From positions 1 to 34,129 of the forward strand of contig SIRW01000049.1 in NCBI GenBank assembly GCA_004366205.1: 34,129 bases of DNA. The letters run 5' to 3'. The translations under genes and the position numbers were made by a program. The notes beneath the pieces are model-generated. The model saw only the letters and a list, made by a program, of their open reading frames with translations, was not told the DNA's origin and made no database searches. Numbering within the stretch: position 1 is the stretch's first letter; the number at the start of each line of letters is the position of its first letter. Shown here piece by piece: positions 25,985 through 32,733 of the stretch. This DNA comes from Actinomycetota bacterium. GTDB taxonomy: Bacteria; Actinomycetota; Acidimicrobiia; Acidimicrobiales; CADCSY01.

Positions 25985-26042
25985 ACGGCGATGACGAACA
26001 TTATGGTTGCAGTCATCGCCGAGCGGCAGCACGATCATCTAC

Positions 26043-26411
26043 ATGCAGCCGCACCCCACACAGCAGCCCCGGATCAGCCGGCACGCCGTCGATCGGTACC
26101 GGCAGCGCGTCGCCGACGTCTCGCCTGCGGAGGCGACCCGACGTCTCGCTGAACTCGCCGCCGACTCGACCCGTCGCCCCACCCCGCGTCGCTGGACGCA
26201 GGCGCCCGCCGGTCCCGGGGTGCTGTTCCTCTATCCCCACACCGACTCCGACGTCTGCCTGGTGATGAAGGGGAACACGATCGTTACGGTCTTCTCCCGG
26301 GTGGTCTGCCTCAGCTGGCGGACGCCGAAGGCGAGCGGGCCCCGCGGCCCCGTCCGTCGCGAGCCGTACCGCCGCCCCTCGCCGGGCACGTGGCCGCTGG
26401 AGGCAGCGTGA
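26043..26411 (+). CDS. Small HAVDRYRQRV-motif protein of unknown function
   Basis: This 122-residue protein contains ISRHAVDRYRQRV near the N-terminus, a middle region ending GPGVLFLYP and a strand-like VCLVMKGNTIVTVFSRVV. The tail is basic and proline-rich (RTPKASGPRGPVRREPYRRP). The SxHAxxRxxxR opening plus a terminal beta pair is reminiscent of DUF4258/RelE-like small domains, some of which are toxins, but the resemblance is loose. The ATG at 26043 is chosen over an upstream TTG. The stop overlaps the next gene (GTGA), so it belongs to the accessory cassette as its first gene. No function is assigned. Confidence 0.6.
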   Translation: MQPHPTQQPRISRHAVDRYRQRVADVSPAEATRRLAELAADSTRRPTPRRWTQAPAGPGVLFLYPHTDSDVCLVMKGNTIVTVFSRVVCLSWRTPKASGPRGPVRREPYRRPSPGTWPLEAA

Positions 26412-27643
26412 CCGTCGGCGGCAGCGGGCTGCCCCGGCTCCAGGAGCTCGCCTACCTCGAGACGATCGCCAAGGCGGTCGCCGCCGGCCTGCCGTTCGAG
26501 CAGATCCGACTCGCTCTCGTCGATCACATCTGGGGTGTCCGGCAGAGCACCCCAGGAGATCCGCCGGACCCGACCGAGTACCGGGCTTGGCGTGGCGACG
26601 AGAAGAAGTACGTGCGCAACGTCACCGACGCGATCAAGGAGCTGATGCGTCTCGGCTTCGTCGACAACGCGATGTTGCCCTCGAGCGGAAACTCGGCCTA
26701 CGCCCACAAGGACGCCACCTACCAGACGACCACGAGCGGCCGCGCGTGGGTCGACCTGCTGGACACCGACCGGCGGGCCGCGTACGACGATCTCCTCCCG
26801 CGCCTCGTCCTCGCGCACCCGGGCTTCACGTGCTTCCTCACCACCGTCGGTGCGATCGGCGATCGCCACGACTCATTCGTGGTGCCGCTCCTGCGATGGG
26901 GCGACCTTCCCGATCGCCAACGGTCGCAGCAGACCTACCGCGCCGCGATCGGCGACTTCGTGGCAGGCGCGCTCGCGTCGTCCGACCTTGGCTGGCGTGC
27001 CGACGCCACCGAGATCGCCGCCAGCGTGAACGAGTACCTCGACCGCATCCTCGCCCGGGCGCAGGCGCGCGGCAAGGACCCGTTCCCAACGGTGAGGACC
27101 TTCACGCAGACCTGCGAGGAGGCGCTGGTCCGGCTTGCGTTCAGCAAGGCCGGCTGCTCGATCGACTACGTCTCGATGGAGATCGCGCGTCGCTGGAGCC
27201 GCTGGCTCGGGCTGGCATCGTTCACCTACCACGCCCCCGGTCCGTACGCGCTGCGCTTCTGGAACACCGCCCGCATCGAGCTCGACGGCACTGGCTCGAT
27301 GACCGTCGAGCGGCGCGCCGGCGGCGAGTGGCGCGACAAGGCACTTGATGCCCTGTACGACCACTGCCAGCAGGAGCGCGCAAGCGGTACCACCTACGTG
27401 CCGGTGTGGGAGGTGCGCGCCGCCGTCTGCTGGAAGCTGCGCATCGTCGACGACGAGTTCGACCGCGCCGTCACCGACATGATCGCCGGCCGGCGTGGCG
27501 AGCAGCTGCCTTGGCGCATCCATCTCGACCAAGTCTCGGTCGGGAACGTCCCGTCGTCGGCCGCGCCCTTCGTGCTCACCACGACCGCCGCCGGCACCCG
27601 TACCTACAACGTCATGACCGTCGTCCCCAAGCCCACGAACTGA
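26408..27643 (+). CDS. Accessory cassette protein, 411 aa, unrecognised
   Basis: This 411-residue protein starts at GTG 26408 with GGAGG a few bases upstream and overlaps the previous stop. I do not recognise the family. The first 120 residues look like a winged-helix region: helices in LQELAYLETIAKAVAAGL and AIKELMRLGFV, then a wing-like YQTTTSGRAWVDLL. The middle (FTQTCEEALVRLAFSKAGCS) and the C-terminal part (KALDALYDHCQQER; VWEVRAAVCWKLRIVDDEF) are helical and also HTH-like. There are no catalytic motifs or membrane segments. Its place directly before the ATPase suggests a DNA-binding or adaptor subunit of the same complex; this is inferred from context only. Confidence 0.75.
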   Translation: MTVGGSGLPRLQELAYLETIAKAVAAGLPFEQIRLALVDHIWGVRQSTPGDPPDPTEYRAWRGDEKKYVRNVTDAIKELMRLGFVDNAMLPSSGNSAYAHKDATYQTTTSGRAWVDLLDTDRRAAYDDLLPRLVLAHPGFTCFLTTVGAIGDRHDSFVVPLLRWGDLPDRQRSQQTYRAAIGDFVAGALASSDLGWRADATEIAASVNEYLDRILARAQARGKDPFPTVRTFTQTCEEALVRLAFSKAGCSIDYVSMEIARRWSRWLGLASFTYHAPGPYALRFWNTARIELDGTGSMTVERRAGGEWRDKALDALYDHCQQERASGTTYVPVWEVRAAVCWKLRIVDDEFDRAVTDMIAGRRGEQLPWRIHLDQVSVGNVPSSAAPFVLTTTAAGTRTYNVMTVVPKPTN

Positions 27644-27657
27644 CCGAGGAGATCGCC

Positions 27658-28980
27658 ATGTCCCCTGCCCTTCCCGCCGTCCCCTGGATCCGCAACAAGT
27701 GGGGCCTCGAGCACAACCCGTTCCCCGCCGAGGCCATCGCCGTCCTCGGCGGCAACGACGATCGAGAGAACGGCCGCCTGTTCCGGCCCGAGGTCCAGAC
27801 CGAGCAGTTCGACGAGGCCATCGGCAAGTTCGTGCTCGGCGCGGTCTACAACGGACAGCGCTTCGGCGCCCTCTGGTCGCAGTCGACCGTGCTCGACCCC
27901 GACTCCCGCGGCTACGGCAAGTCCGTCCTGCTGCAGTACCTCTCGTGCTACCTCAACGAGGACTTCGGCAAAGCCGCGTTCCTCAAGGTCGGCATGGAGG
28001 AGAGCGACGCCGAGGACAACCCGATCTGCGCGCTCCTCGCGTCCTTCGACACTGCCTCGACGAAGAACCTGAACAGCCTGTTCTTCAGTGCCGTGGAGTA
28101 CGGCACCGACTTCCGCCGCCACGACGGTGAGCCGACGCTGTACGAGCGCCTCTACGAGCGTCTCTGCGCCGTCGCAGGCACCGACGACACGATGACCCTG
28201 GCTGAGCAGTGCCACGACGCCTACCGCGCGCTCAAGGGCCGCACGCTCGGACCGCCCGAGGAGAAGTTCCTCGCCGCCCTGTGCGCCGGTGAAGCGCGCG
28301 CCGTGCAGGACTTCCTCGACGAGGTCACGCCCCAGAAGCGCAGCCGCTCCGGCGCGAACTACCTCGCGACGCTGCTGCTGTTCATCAAGGCGGCCGGCAT
28401 CGGCAAGGTCATGCTCTTCTGCGACCAGCTCGAGGACTTCGCATCGCCGCAGACGCCGAAGAAGACGCGCAGCGTCGAGGTCGAGCGGTTCCGCGACTTC
28501 ATCGTCGAATTGCTGCCGATGGCCGACATGGTCAGCGTCGTCGTCACCATGCACCCCCGAGCCCTCGCCTCCATCGAGGAGTTCTGGCAGCTCGCCGACC
28601 TGCCCTCCCTTCGTGTCGACGAAGCCAACCGCCACATCGTCGTCGTCATGCCGCCCCTCGGGACGCTCGATCAGGCCACGCGCCTGCTGACCGCCTACCT
28701 CACCGCAGCTCGCCGGGACCCCGACGCCGCCAGGGACGCGCTCGCGCCGTTCACCGAGGACGCCGTCGAGGAGCTCTGGACCCACTCCACGAAGAAGCCC
28801 CGCGACCTCCTGCGCAAGGCGCACAAGATGATCACCTTCGCCGCCGAGGAGAACCTCGAGGTCATCGATGCGGCTGCGGTGGACTCGCACCTGACGCTGC
28901 TCACGGCGGGCGACGACGAGGTGATCACGGACCGGCCGCCCACCATCAGCATCGCCGCACCCGACTTCTCCAACGAGTAG
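27658..28980 (+). CDS. P-loop ATPase with divergent Walker A motif
   Basis: This 440-residue protein has DSRGYGKS at 82-89 in the Walker A position (Lys88-Ser89). It departs from the usual A/G-xxxx-GK[ST] because Asp82 stands where Ala or Gly is expected. Walker B is VMLFCDQLEDF (Asp256 with acidic residues 259-260). A sensor-like strand follows in MADMVSVVVTMHP, and the C-terminus (DLLRKAHKMITFAAEE) is lid-like. The overall plan resembles ORC/Cdc6- or STAND-like AAA ATPases that act on DNA or assemble on a signal. It starts 14 bases after the previous stop with GAGGAG upstream and ends two bases before the nuclease gene. It is the likely motor or switch of the cassette. Confidence 0.78.
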   Translation: MSPALPAVPWIRNKWGLEHNPFPAEAIAVLGGNDDRENGRLFRPEVQTEQFDEAIGKFVLGAVYNGQRFGALWSQSTVLDPDSRGYGKSVLLQYLSCYLNEDFGKAAFLKVGMEESDAEDNPICALLASFDTASTKNLNSLFFSAVEYGTDFRRHDGEPTLYERLYERLCAVAGTDDTMTLAEQCHDAYRALKGRTLGPPEEKFLAALCAGEARAVQDFLDEVTPQKRSRSGANYLATLLLFIKAAGIGKVMLFCDQLEDFASPQTPKKTRSVEVERFRDFIVELLPMADMVSVVVTMHPRALASIEEFWQLADLPSLRVDEANRHIVVVMPPLGTLDQATRLLTAYLTAARRDPDAARDALAPFTEDAVEELWTHSTKKPRDLLRKAHKMITFAAEENLEVIDAAAVDSHLTLLTAGDDEVITDRPPTISIAAPDFSNE

Positions 28981-28982
28981 CC

Positions 28983-29708
28983 GTGGTTTCGTTCACCTCC
29001 TTCCTTCGCGACCTCTTCTGCCTCGCCAACGCCCACCTCGCCGCCGGTGAGGCCGGTGACGGTCGAGCGTTCGAACGCCGGGTCGAGCGCCACCTCGCCG
29101 CAACCGGTGTGCGCCCCGTCGAGGTGTTCTCTGGCGTCCGTTCGCTCGGCAGCCAATCCCTCTCCGGTCTCTACCACCAGATCGACGCCACCGGCGCCAC
29201 ACGAGAGGCCGTCGTCATCGGGGAGTGGAAGGCGTACCGCGGCTCGATCCCCAAGAACGACCTCATGCGGTTCAAGGCTGTGACCGACGACTACTGGCTC
29301 CGCCAGCACGCGTACGCCGTCGGACCGGTGATGCGGGTGTTCGGCGGAACCGGCTACGTCTCACCTGCCCTCCGCCGGTACGCAGCCCAGTGGGGGATCT
29401 GCCTCATCACCACGGACCGGTGGCCCTCGCCGCTTCTCGCGTCCGAGACCACCGCGTGGCCCGCAGCCGCGCCGGATCGACTCGCCCGCCGCTACCTCGC
29501 ATGGTTGGCACGACCGCTCGACGCCGTCTGCGTGCCGCGTCCGGACGGAAGCTGGTCGATTCCCAAGCCGGCGACCGAGGCGACCATCGACCACTTCCTG
29601 GCCCTGCACGACCGCTGGTCGGACGAGCTCTGGCGTCGTTTCGACGCTCGGCCCGGCAGCTTCGACGACTGGGTCGACGCGACGATCCCGTGGGGTACGG
29701 CCGCATGA
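28983..29708 (+). CDS. Stand-alone PD-(D/E)xK nuclease-like protein
   Basis: This 241-residue protein has a restriction-endonuclease-like core. A helix in GRAFERRVERHL is followed by a strand ending in Asp68 (YHQIDA) and then a strand with Glu81-Trp-Lys83 (VVIGEWKAY), giving the D...ExK arrangement. The next helix, NDLMRFKAVTDDYW, fits the conserved helix after the catalytic lysine. It is probably a Mg2+-dependent DNA nuclease with no fused specificity domain, so it would need partners for targeting. GTG 28983 starts two bases after the ATPase stop, which implies strict co-expression. The stop overlaps the next gene (ATGA). Confidence 0.75.
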   Translation: MVSFTSFLRDLFCLANAHLAAGEAGDGRAFERRVERHLAATGVRPVEVFSGVRSLGSQSLSGLYHQIDATGATREAVVIGEWKAYRGSIPKNDLMRFKAVTDDYWLRQHAYAVGPVMRVFGGTGYVSPALRRYAAQWGICLITTDRWPSPLLASETTAWPAAAPDRLARRYLAWLARPLDAVCVPRPDGSWSIPKPATEATIDHFLALHDRWSDELWRRFDARPGSFDDWVDATIPWGTAA

Positions 29709-30415
29709 TGCGCTGCTCCCGATGCGATGCAGAGGTGTCGGCCTGGGAGCGCCGCGAGGCAGACCAGCTGGGTGTTACGCCGTGCTGGTGTGACGGGGTC
29801 CCGCGCGGAGTGCCCCGGACGCTTGCCAACGTCGCCTACGCAGAGCTGTGCCACGTCGATCTCTCCCAGCCAGTGAAGACCCACGACGTCGTGCGGTTCG
29901 TCGAGCCGAAGTACAACGGCAATCCCCGCTACTCGATCAACGTCGCGCTCTCGAAGGACAAGCGCTTCTGCTGGGGTGGACGAGCGCTCTACGGACTCGC
30001 CCGACACGGCCTCATCCCCGGCGCGCGCAGCTTGGCGGAGGCCGCGTATGCCGTCCTGCTCGCCGCCCCACGGCAGCTCCACGCCGAGGAGGTCGACTTC
30101 GTGCTGGAGCAGCTCAACTACCGCTTCAACCCCGACAGCCTCCTCCACCACCTCCGCGGCTACACGAGCAACCGCTGGCGGCTCGAGTTCCAGATGGACT
30201 ACTGGAACCGCGTCTGGGTCAACAGCGGGCGGGACGCAAGGCACGAGTACAACGCCTGCGTCCAGGTCTGCCCCACGCAGACCGGGTTCGACGCCTGGAT
30301 CGAGGAAGACCTCGCACCGAAGGTCGCCGGGATCCTCGATGACCGCACCAAGCGCCTGGCCGATCTCAAGGGCGGCAAGGTCGACATCGCCGGGGACCGC
30401 ATTGAGTTCGGCTGA
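29705..30415 (+). CDS. Zinc-ribbon plus HARE-HTH-like DNA-binding protein
   Basis: This 236-residue protein opens with a Zn-binding cluster, Cys4-x-x-Cys7 and Cys27-x-Cys29. Residues about 38-105 resemble a HARE-HTH winged helix (TLANVAYAELCHVDL; then PRYSINVALSKDKRFCWGG and RALYGLARHGLIPG, the typical end of that fold). A second helical unit follows (SLAEAAYAVLLA; LHAEEVDFVLEQLNYRFNP). HARE-HTH domains have been proposed to link DNA binding to recognition of modified bases and occur in restriction contexts. ATG 29705 overlaps the nuclease stop; ATG 29708 is nearly as good. It is probably the DNA-recognition subunit for the nuclease; that is inference. Confidence 0.65.
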   Translation: MMRCSRCDAEVSAWERREADQLGVTPCWCDGVPRGVPRTLANVAYAELCHVDLSQPVKTHDVVRFVEPKYNGNPRYSINVALSKDKRFCWGGRALYGLARHGLIPGARSLAEAAYAVLLAAPRQLHAEEVDFVLEQLNYRFNPDSLLHHLRGYTSNRWRLEFQMDYWNRVWVNSGRDARHEYNACVQVCPTQTGFDAWIEEDLAPKVAGILDDRTKRLADLKGGKVDIAGDRIEFG

Positions 30416-31058
30416 TCACCGGCGCGTGCTCTGGCTCGTCCGCTCCGGCGAGGGCGGCGAGGTTGTCGACGAGTGCGTAGCCAACAGCGTCGCCGCCGTC
30501 GGATACCCGACCGTCGGTGACGTCCGGGAACGGACACCAGCGCAGGTGCTCGAGGAGCTCACGCGAGCAAGGAACCGGACCGACTTCGAAACGCTCGCGC
30601 AGCGACTCCGCGACTTCGCCGAACGCATGCTCATGGGCGACTACATCGTCACGTCCGATGGCGCGCGCCGCCAGCTCGTGGTCGGCCGCGTGAACGGGAC
30701 CTACGAGTGGCGCGAGAACTCACCGATCCCCGGTATGCGACACCTGCTCCCTGTCGAGTGGCTGGGCCGGATCGACTGGGACGACCTCGACGAGGACGCG
30801 GTCACGACGCTCGTGAAGTACCCGCGCACCATTCTCGAGATCACAGACCCGGCGCTTGTGGCGCTCGGTGACCGAGCCGTCGCCGGCGACCTGCTCCCGA
30901 TCACCCCACCGACGCAGGTCCGGCGCACGCGAAGCACTCGCACCCCTGCCGTGAAGGCAGCCCGCAGCGATGAGCGCCTCTGTGGGGAGTGCTTCCTCTG
31001 GAAGCACCTCACGCAGTTCGACGGTGACTCGACCATCTGCCGGGAGCACACGGGATGA
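30402..31058 (+). CDS. PUA/EVE-like domain protein with C-terminal zinc motif
   Basis: This protein has 218 residues from TTG 30402, which overlaps the previous gene by 14 bases, or 210 from GTG 30426; neither start has a strong ribosome-binding site. Residues about 8-150 resemble the N-terminal domain of some Mrr/McrBC-type restriction proteins: VLWLVRSGEGGEVV, then AERMLMGDYIVTSDG, QLVVGRVNGTYEWR and HLLPVEWLGRIDW. This is a PUA/EVE-like pattern associated with reading modified bases. The C-terminus has CGECFLWKHL...CREH, a probable small zinc finger. With the HARE-HTH protein and the nuclease it would make a reader-cutter set. The domain call is by pattern only. Confidence 0.62.
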   Translation: MSSADHRRVLWLVRSGEGGEVVDECVANSVAAVGYPTVGDVRERTPAQVLEELTRARNRTDFETLAQRLRDFAERMLMGDYIVTSDGARRQLVVGRVNGTYEWRENSPIPGMRHLLPVEWLGRIDWDDLDEDAVTTLVKYPRTILEITDPALVALGDRAVAGDLLPITPPTQVRRTRSTRTPAVKAARSDERLCGECFLWKHLTQFDGDSTICREHTG

Positions 31059-31080
31059 CCCGCACGGAATGGAGAACGAC

Positions 31081-31473
31081 ATGAGCCTGTGGTCCGAGCA
31101 CGACCTCACCGACAAGGTGGTGCAGATCCTCACCGGTGTGCACTGCAACAACGAGGTCCACCACTTCGGCCGGCCCTACATCAGCGCGTATCAGATCGCG
31201 ATCGAGATGCAGCGCCGCTTCCCCGAGACCGTGACCGCGATCGGCAAGCCGATCGGCGGCGCCGGGACCGGGCAGCACAACAGCCTCGCCCAGTACCTCT
31301 CCAACGAGCTCTCCAAGCAGATCAAGGCACAGGGTGTCGACCATCCCGTCGAGGGAGCGTTCTTCTCCAACGAGAACGCGCGCAGCGTCACCTTCACGGG
31401 CGTCGACGGAGACGTGATCACGTCCTCTCTCGTCGGCACCGACTACGACATGGCGCTGTACCGGTTGCGGTAG
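31081..31473 (+). CDS. Small winged-helix-like protein, last gene of the accessory cassette
   Basis: This 130-residue protein starts at ATG 31081 with GGAG about six bases upstream; ATG 31069 would add four residues. It begins SLWSEHDLTDKVVQIL and contains ISAYQIAIEMQRRFPETV and HNSLAQYLSNELSKQI, which look like the two main helices of a winged helix, ending in strands (FFSNENARSVTF). No catalytic residues are evident. It lies 22 bases after the previous stop and ends five bases before the 3' end of a convergent toxin gene. It could be a DNA-binding subunit or an autoregulator of the cassette. Confidence 0.65.
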   Translation: MSLWSEHDLTDKVVQILTGVHCNNEVHHFGRPYISAYQIAIEMQRRFPETVTAIGKPIGGAGTGQHNSLAQYLSNELSKQIKAQGVDHPVEGAFFSNENARSVTFTGVDGDVITSSLVGTDYDMALYRLR

Positions 31474-31478
31474 GGCGG

Positions 31479-32054
31479 CTACGTCTCGTCGCGCTCGGCG
31501 AGGAGAGAACGAGCCTTCGCAGCAAAGTTCGGGACGCCCGCGGCCTCGAGGTCATCCAGGAGATCTCCCGCCGTCTTCGGCGGCCGAGACTTCTCGGCGG
31601 CGAGACGTACCAGCGTGTCGATGACCTCGTCGGGGAGATCGTCAGCAAGTTCGCAGAGGTAGGTGTCCGGGTCGGTCACGCGCACCCCTCGATCGCGCAG
31701 GGGCGTGGCCGGGAAGTCCTTCTTGTTGTGCGTCAGGATCGTGCAGGGCTGCCGAGCGACCGCGGCGGCCATGTGCTCGTGATCGTCCTCGTCAGCTCCG
31801 GGCATCTCGTCGACGAGAGCCTCGTACTCGGCGCGCTCAACCTCGCAGTCGTCGAAGAACTCGCGAATCTCGGCAGTGATGCTCGCCGCCGACTCGGGCG
31901 TCCGCTTCTGCTCGCGGACGATCACGTCCTGCCATTCATCGAGGAGCGCATCGGTCCAGATGAGCTCGTGCACGCCGTCTTCCGTCAGGGCTAGCAGCAG
32001 GTCCATGACCGAGAACGGAAACAGGACGTTGGTATCGGCGAAGAAGCGCCCCAT
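31479..32054 (-). CDS. PIN-domain toxin (VapC-like)
   Basis: This 191-residue protein has a PIN-type RNase pattern: FADTNVLFPF with Asp7, acidic residues in TDALLDEW and a distal acidic cluster ADEDDHEHMAAA, followed by TILTHNKKDFP. It should cleave RNA, often a tRNA, when its antitoxin is lost. It has a C-terminal extension of about 50 residues beyond the usual VapC length. It lies nine bases after the antitoxin gene on the same strand, in the last part of the element before attR, where it would penalise loss of the element. Confidence 0.82.
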   Translation of the reverse strand: MGRFFADTNVLFPFSVMDLLLALTEDGVHELIWTDALLDEWQDVIVREQKRTPESAASITAEIREFFDDCEVERAEYEALVDEMPGADEDDHEHMAAAVARQPCTILTHNKKDFPATPLRDRGVRVTDPDTYLCELADDLPDEVIDTLVRLAAEKSRPPKTAGDLLDDLEAAGVPNFAAKARSLLAERDET

Positions 32055-32063
32055 CCGGCCGCG

Positions 32064-32516
32064 TCAGTACGGGAGGCCGGCTTCCTCCACGGCCGCGGCG
32101 ATCCTCTGCCTGCCTGTGCGGCGCCGATCACGGCGCGCCTGGAAGGCCAACACGTCGGATAGCAGCACCCGCCGGTGCCGACTACGAGGGAGCCGCTCAG
32201 ATGGGATCTCGCCCTGGTCGAGCAGGCGAACGACGAAGGGGCGAGACAGGCCCAGCAACTCGGCCGCCTCGGCCGGAGACAACGCGACCTCCGACGGCAG
32301 GACCGTCACCGCGTGACCATCCGCCAGCTCGTCGGCTGAAGCGCGCAAGACCTCGACCAGGGCCCGAGGCAACGGGACCGCTGTACCGTCGGGAAGCTGG
32401 AGCATCAGCGACGATCGACGGCTGCCTACGGCGCGCGCGACTTGTGCAGCGGACTCCCGTTCGGCCTTCTTCGGCTCGACTCGAACCGCACTCGACAGGA
32501 CGCTCGTGCGCGCCAT
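32064..32516 (-). CDS. HTH antitoxin partner of the PIN toxin
   Basis: This 150-residue protein has an excisionase-type helix-turn-helix in its second half (LSPAEAAELLGLSRPFVVRLLDQGEIP, then RHRRVLLSDVLAFQ) and a less structured N-terminal half (LMLQLPDGTAVPLP). ATG 32516 has an excellent GAGGAGG ribosome-binding site, so it is preferred over an upstream in-frame start. Pairs of this HTH type with PIN proteins are common in actinobacteria. It probably represses its own promoter, which overlaps the right-hand 12-bp repeats. An alternative role as the element's excisionase cannot be ruled out. Confidence 0.75.
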   Translation of the reverse strand: MARTSVLSSAVRVEPKKAERESAAQVARAVGSRRSSLMLQLPDGTAVPLPRALVEVLRASADELADGHAVTVLPSEVALSPAEAAELLGLSRPFVVRLLDQGEIPSERLPRSRHRRVLLSDVLAFQARRDRRRTGRQRIAAAVEEAGLPY

Positions 32517-32540
32517 GGGCACCTCCTCGTATCTGCAACA

Positions 32541-32569
32541 ACTGTAACTGACTTCTACCGGATCTTCTA
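32541..32569 (-). promoter_or_regulatory. Possible promoter of the antitoxin-toxin operon
   Basis: On the - strand TACAGT (32546-32541) could be the -10, with TAGAAG (32569-32564) at a spacing of 17. The -35 lies inside the tandem 12-bp repeat, so whatever binds the repeat could control this promoter. Confidence 0.35.
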
Positions 32570-32575
32570 CCGGAT
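32552..32575 (+). repeat. Right tandem 12-mer pair (putative arm site)
   Basis: Two adjacent copies of CTTCTACCGGAT, identical to 10952-10975 and in the same orientation, lie 112 bases inside attR. They lie 36-59 bases upstream of the antitoxin start. Confidence 0.65.
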
Positions 32576-32687
32576 GGTCCGGCACGAGGCGTTTGAGGAC
32601 GGATCAGCCGTCATCGCTCGATCGCGTAAGCCCTGCTCAGCGCCCCTGCACGACACCCGGCAGCACCAGCCGACACCCCTCGGAGCG

Positions 32688-32732
32688 GACTACGGATCAG
32701 AAGGTTGGGGGTTCGAATCCCTCCGAGCGCGC
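32688..32732 (+). repeat. attR: right copy of the 45-bp att duplication
   Basis: This is the 3' half of a tRNA-Arg without the 5' half, so it is not a working tRNA. It is identical to 10849-10893 except for A32717. It represents the original chromosomal tRNA 3' end displaced by integration. The 171-bp stretch 32517-32687 before it holds only the promoter, the repeats and no gene that I can see. Confidence 0.93.
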
Positions 32733-32733
32733 T

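Larger units (their letters stand above)
10849..32732. mobile_element. Integrative (probably mobilizable) element in tRNA-Arg
   Basis: A 45-bp near-perfect direct repeat at both ends, one copy forming the 3' half of tRNA-Arg, defines an element whose ends are 21,839 bp apart. Inside are a tyrosine integrase, an XRE regulator, an excisionase-like HTH protein and a MobF relaxase. Cargo is a UvrD helicase, a TIR-like protein, a type I restriction system, an accessory cassette and a toxin-antitoxin pair. The base composition is visibly less extreme than in the left flank. No VirB4, VirD4, TcpA or FtsK-like transfer gene is present, so transfer would need a helper. Full or partial loss of function has not been excluded, but every gene looks intact. 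Confidence 0.92.

Noticed and set aside
27604-28890. 428-codon open frame antisense to the ATPase
   Set aside because: It is a shadow of the P-loop gene with biased composition and no ribosome-binding site.
26043-31473. BREX, DISARM or Dnd/Ssp system
   Set aside because: No PglZ phosphatase, BrxL, large BrxC/PglY ATPase, DrmA/DrmB helicase set or DndBCDE/SspBCD genes are visible.
32688-32732. Second tRNA-Arg gene
   Set aside because: Only the 3' half is present; no 5' acceptor strand or D arm precedes it. It is attR.
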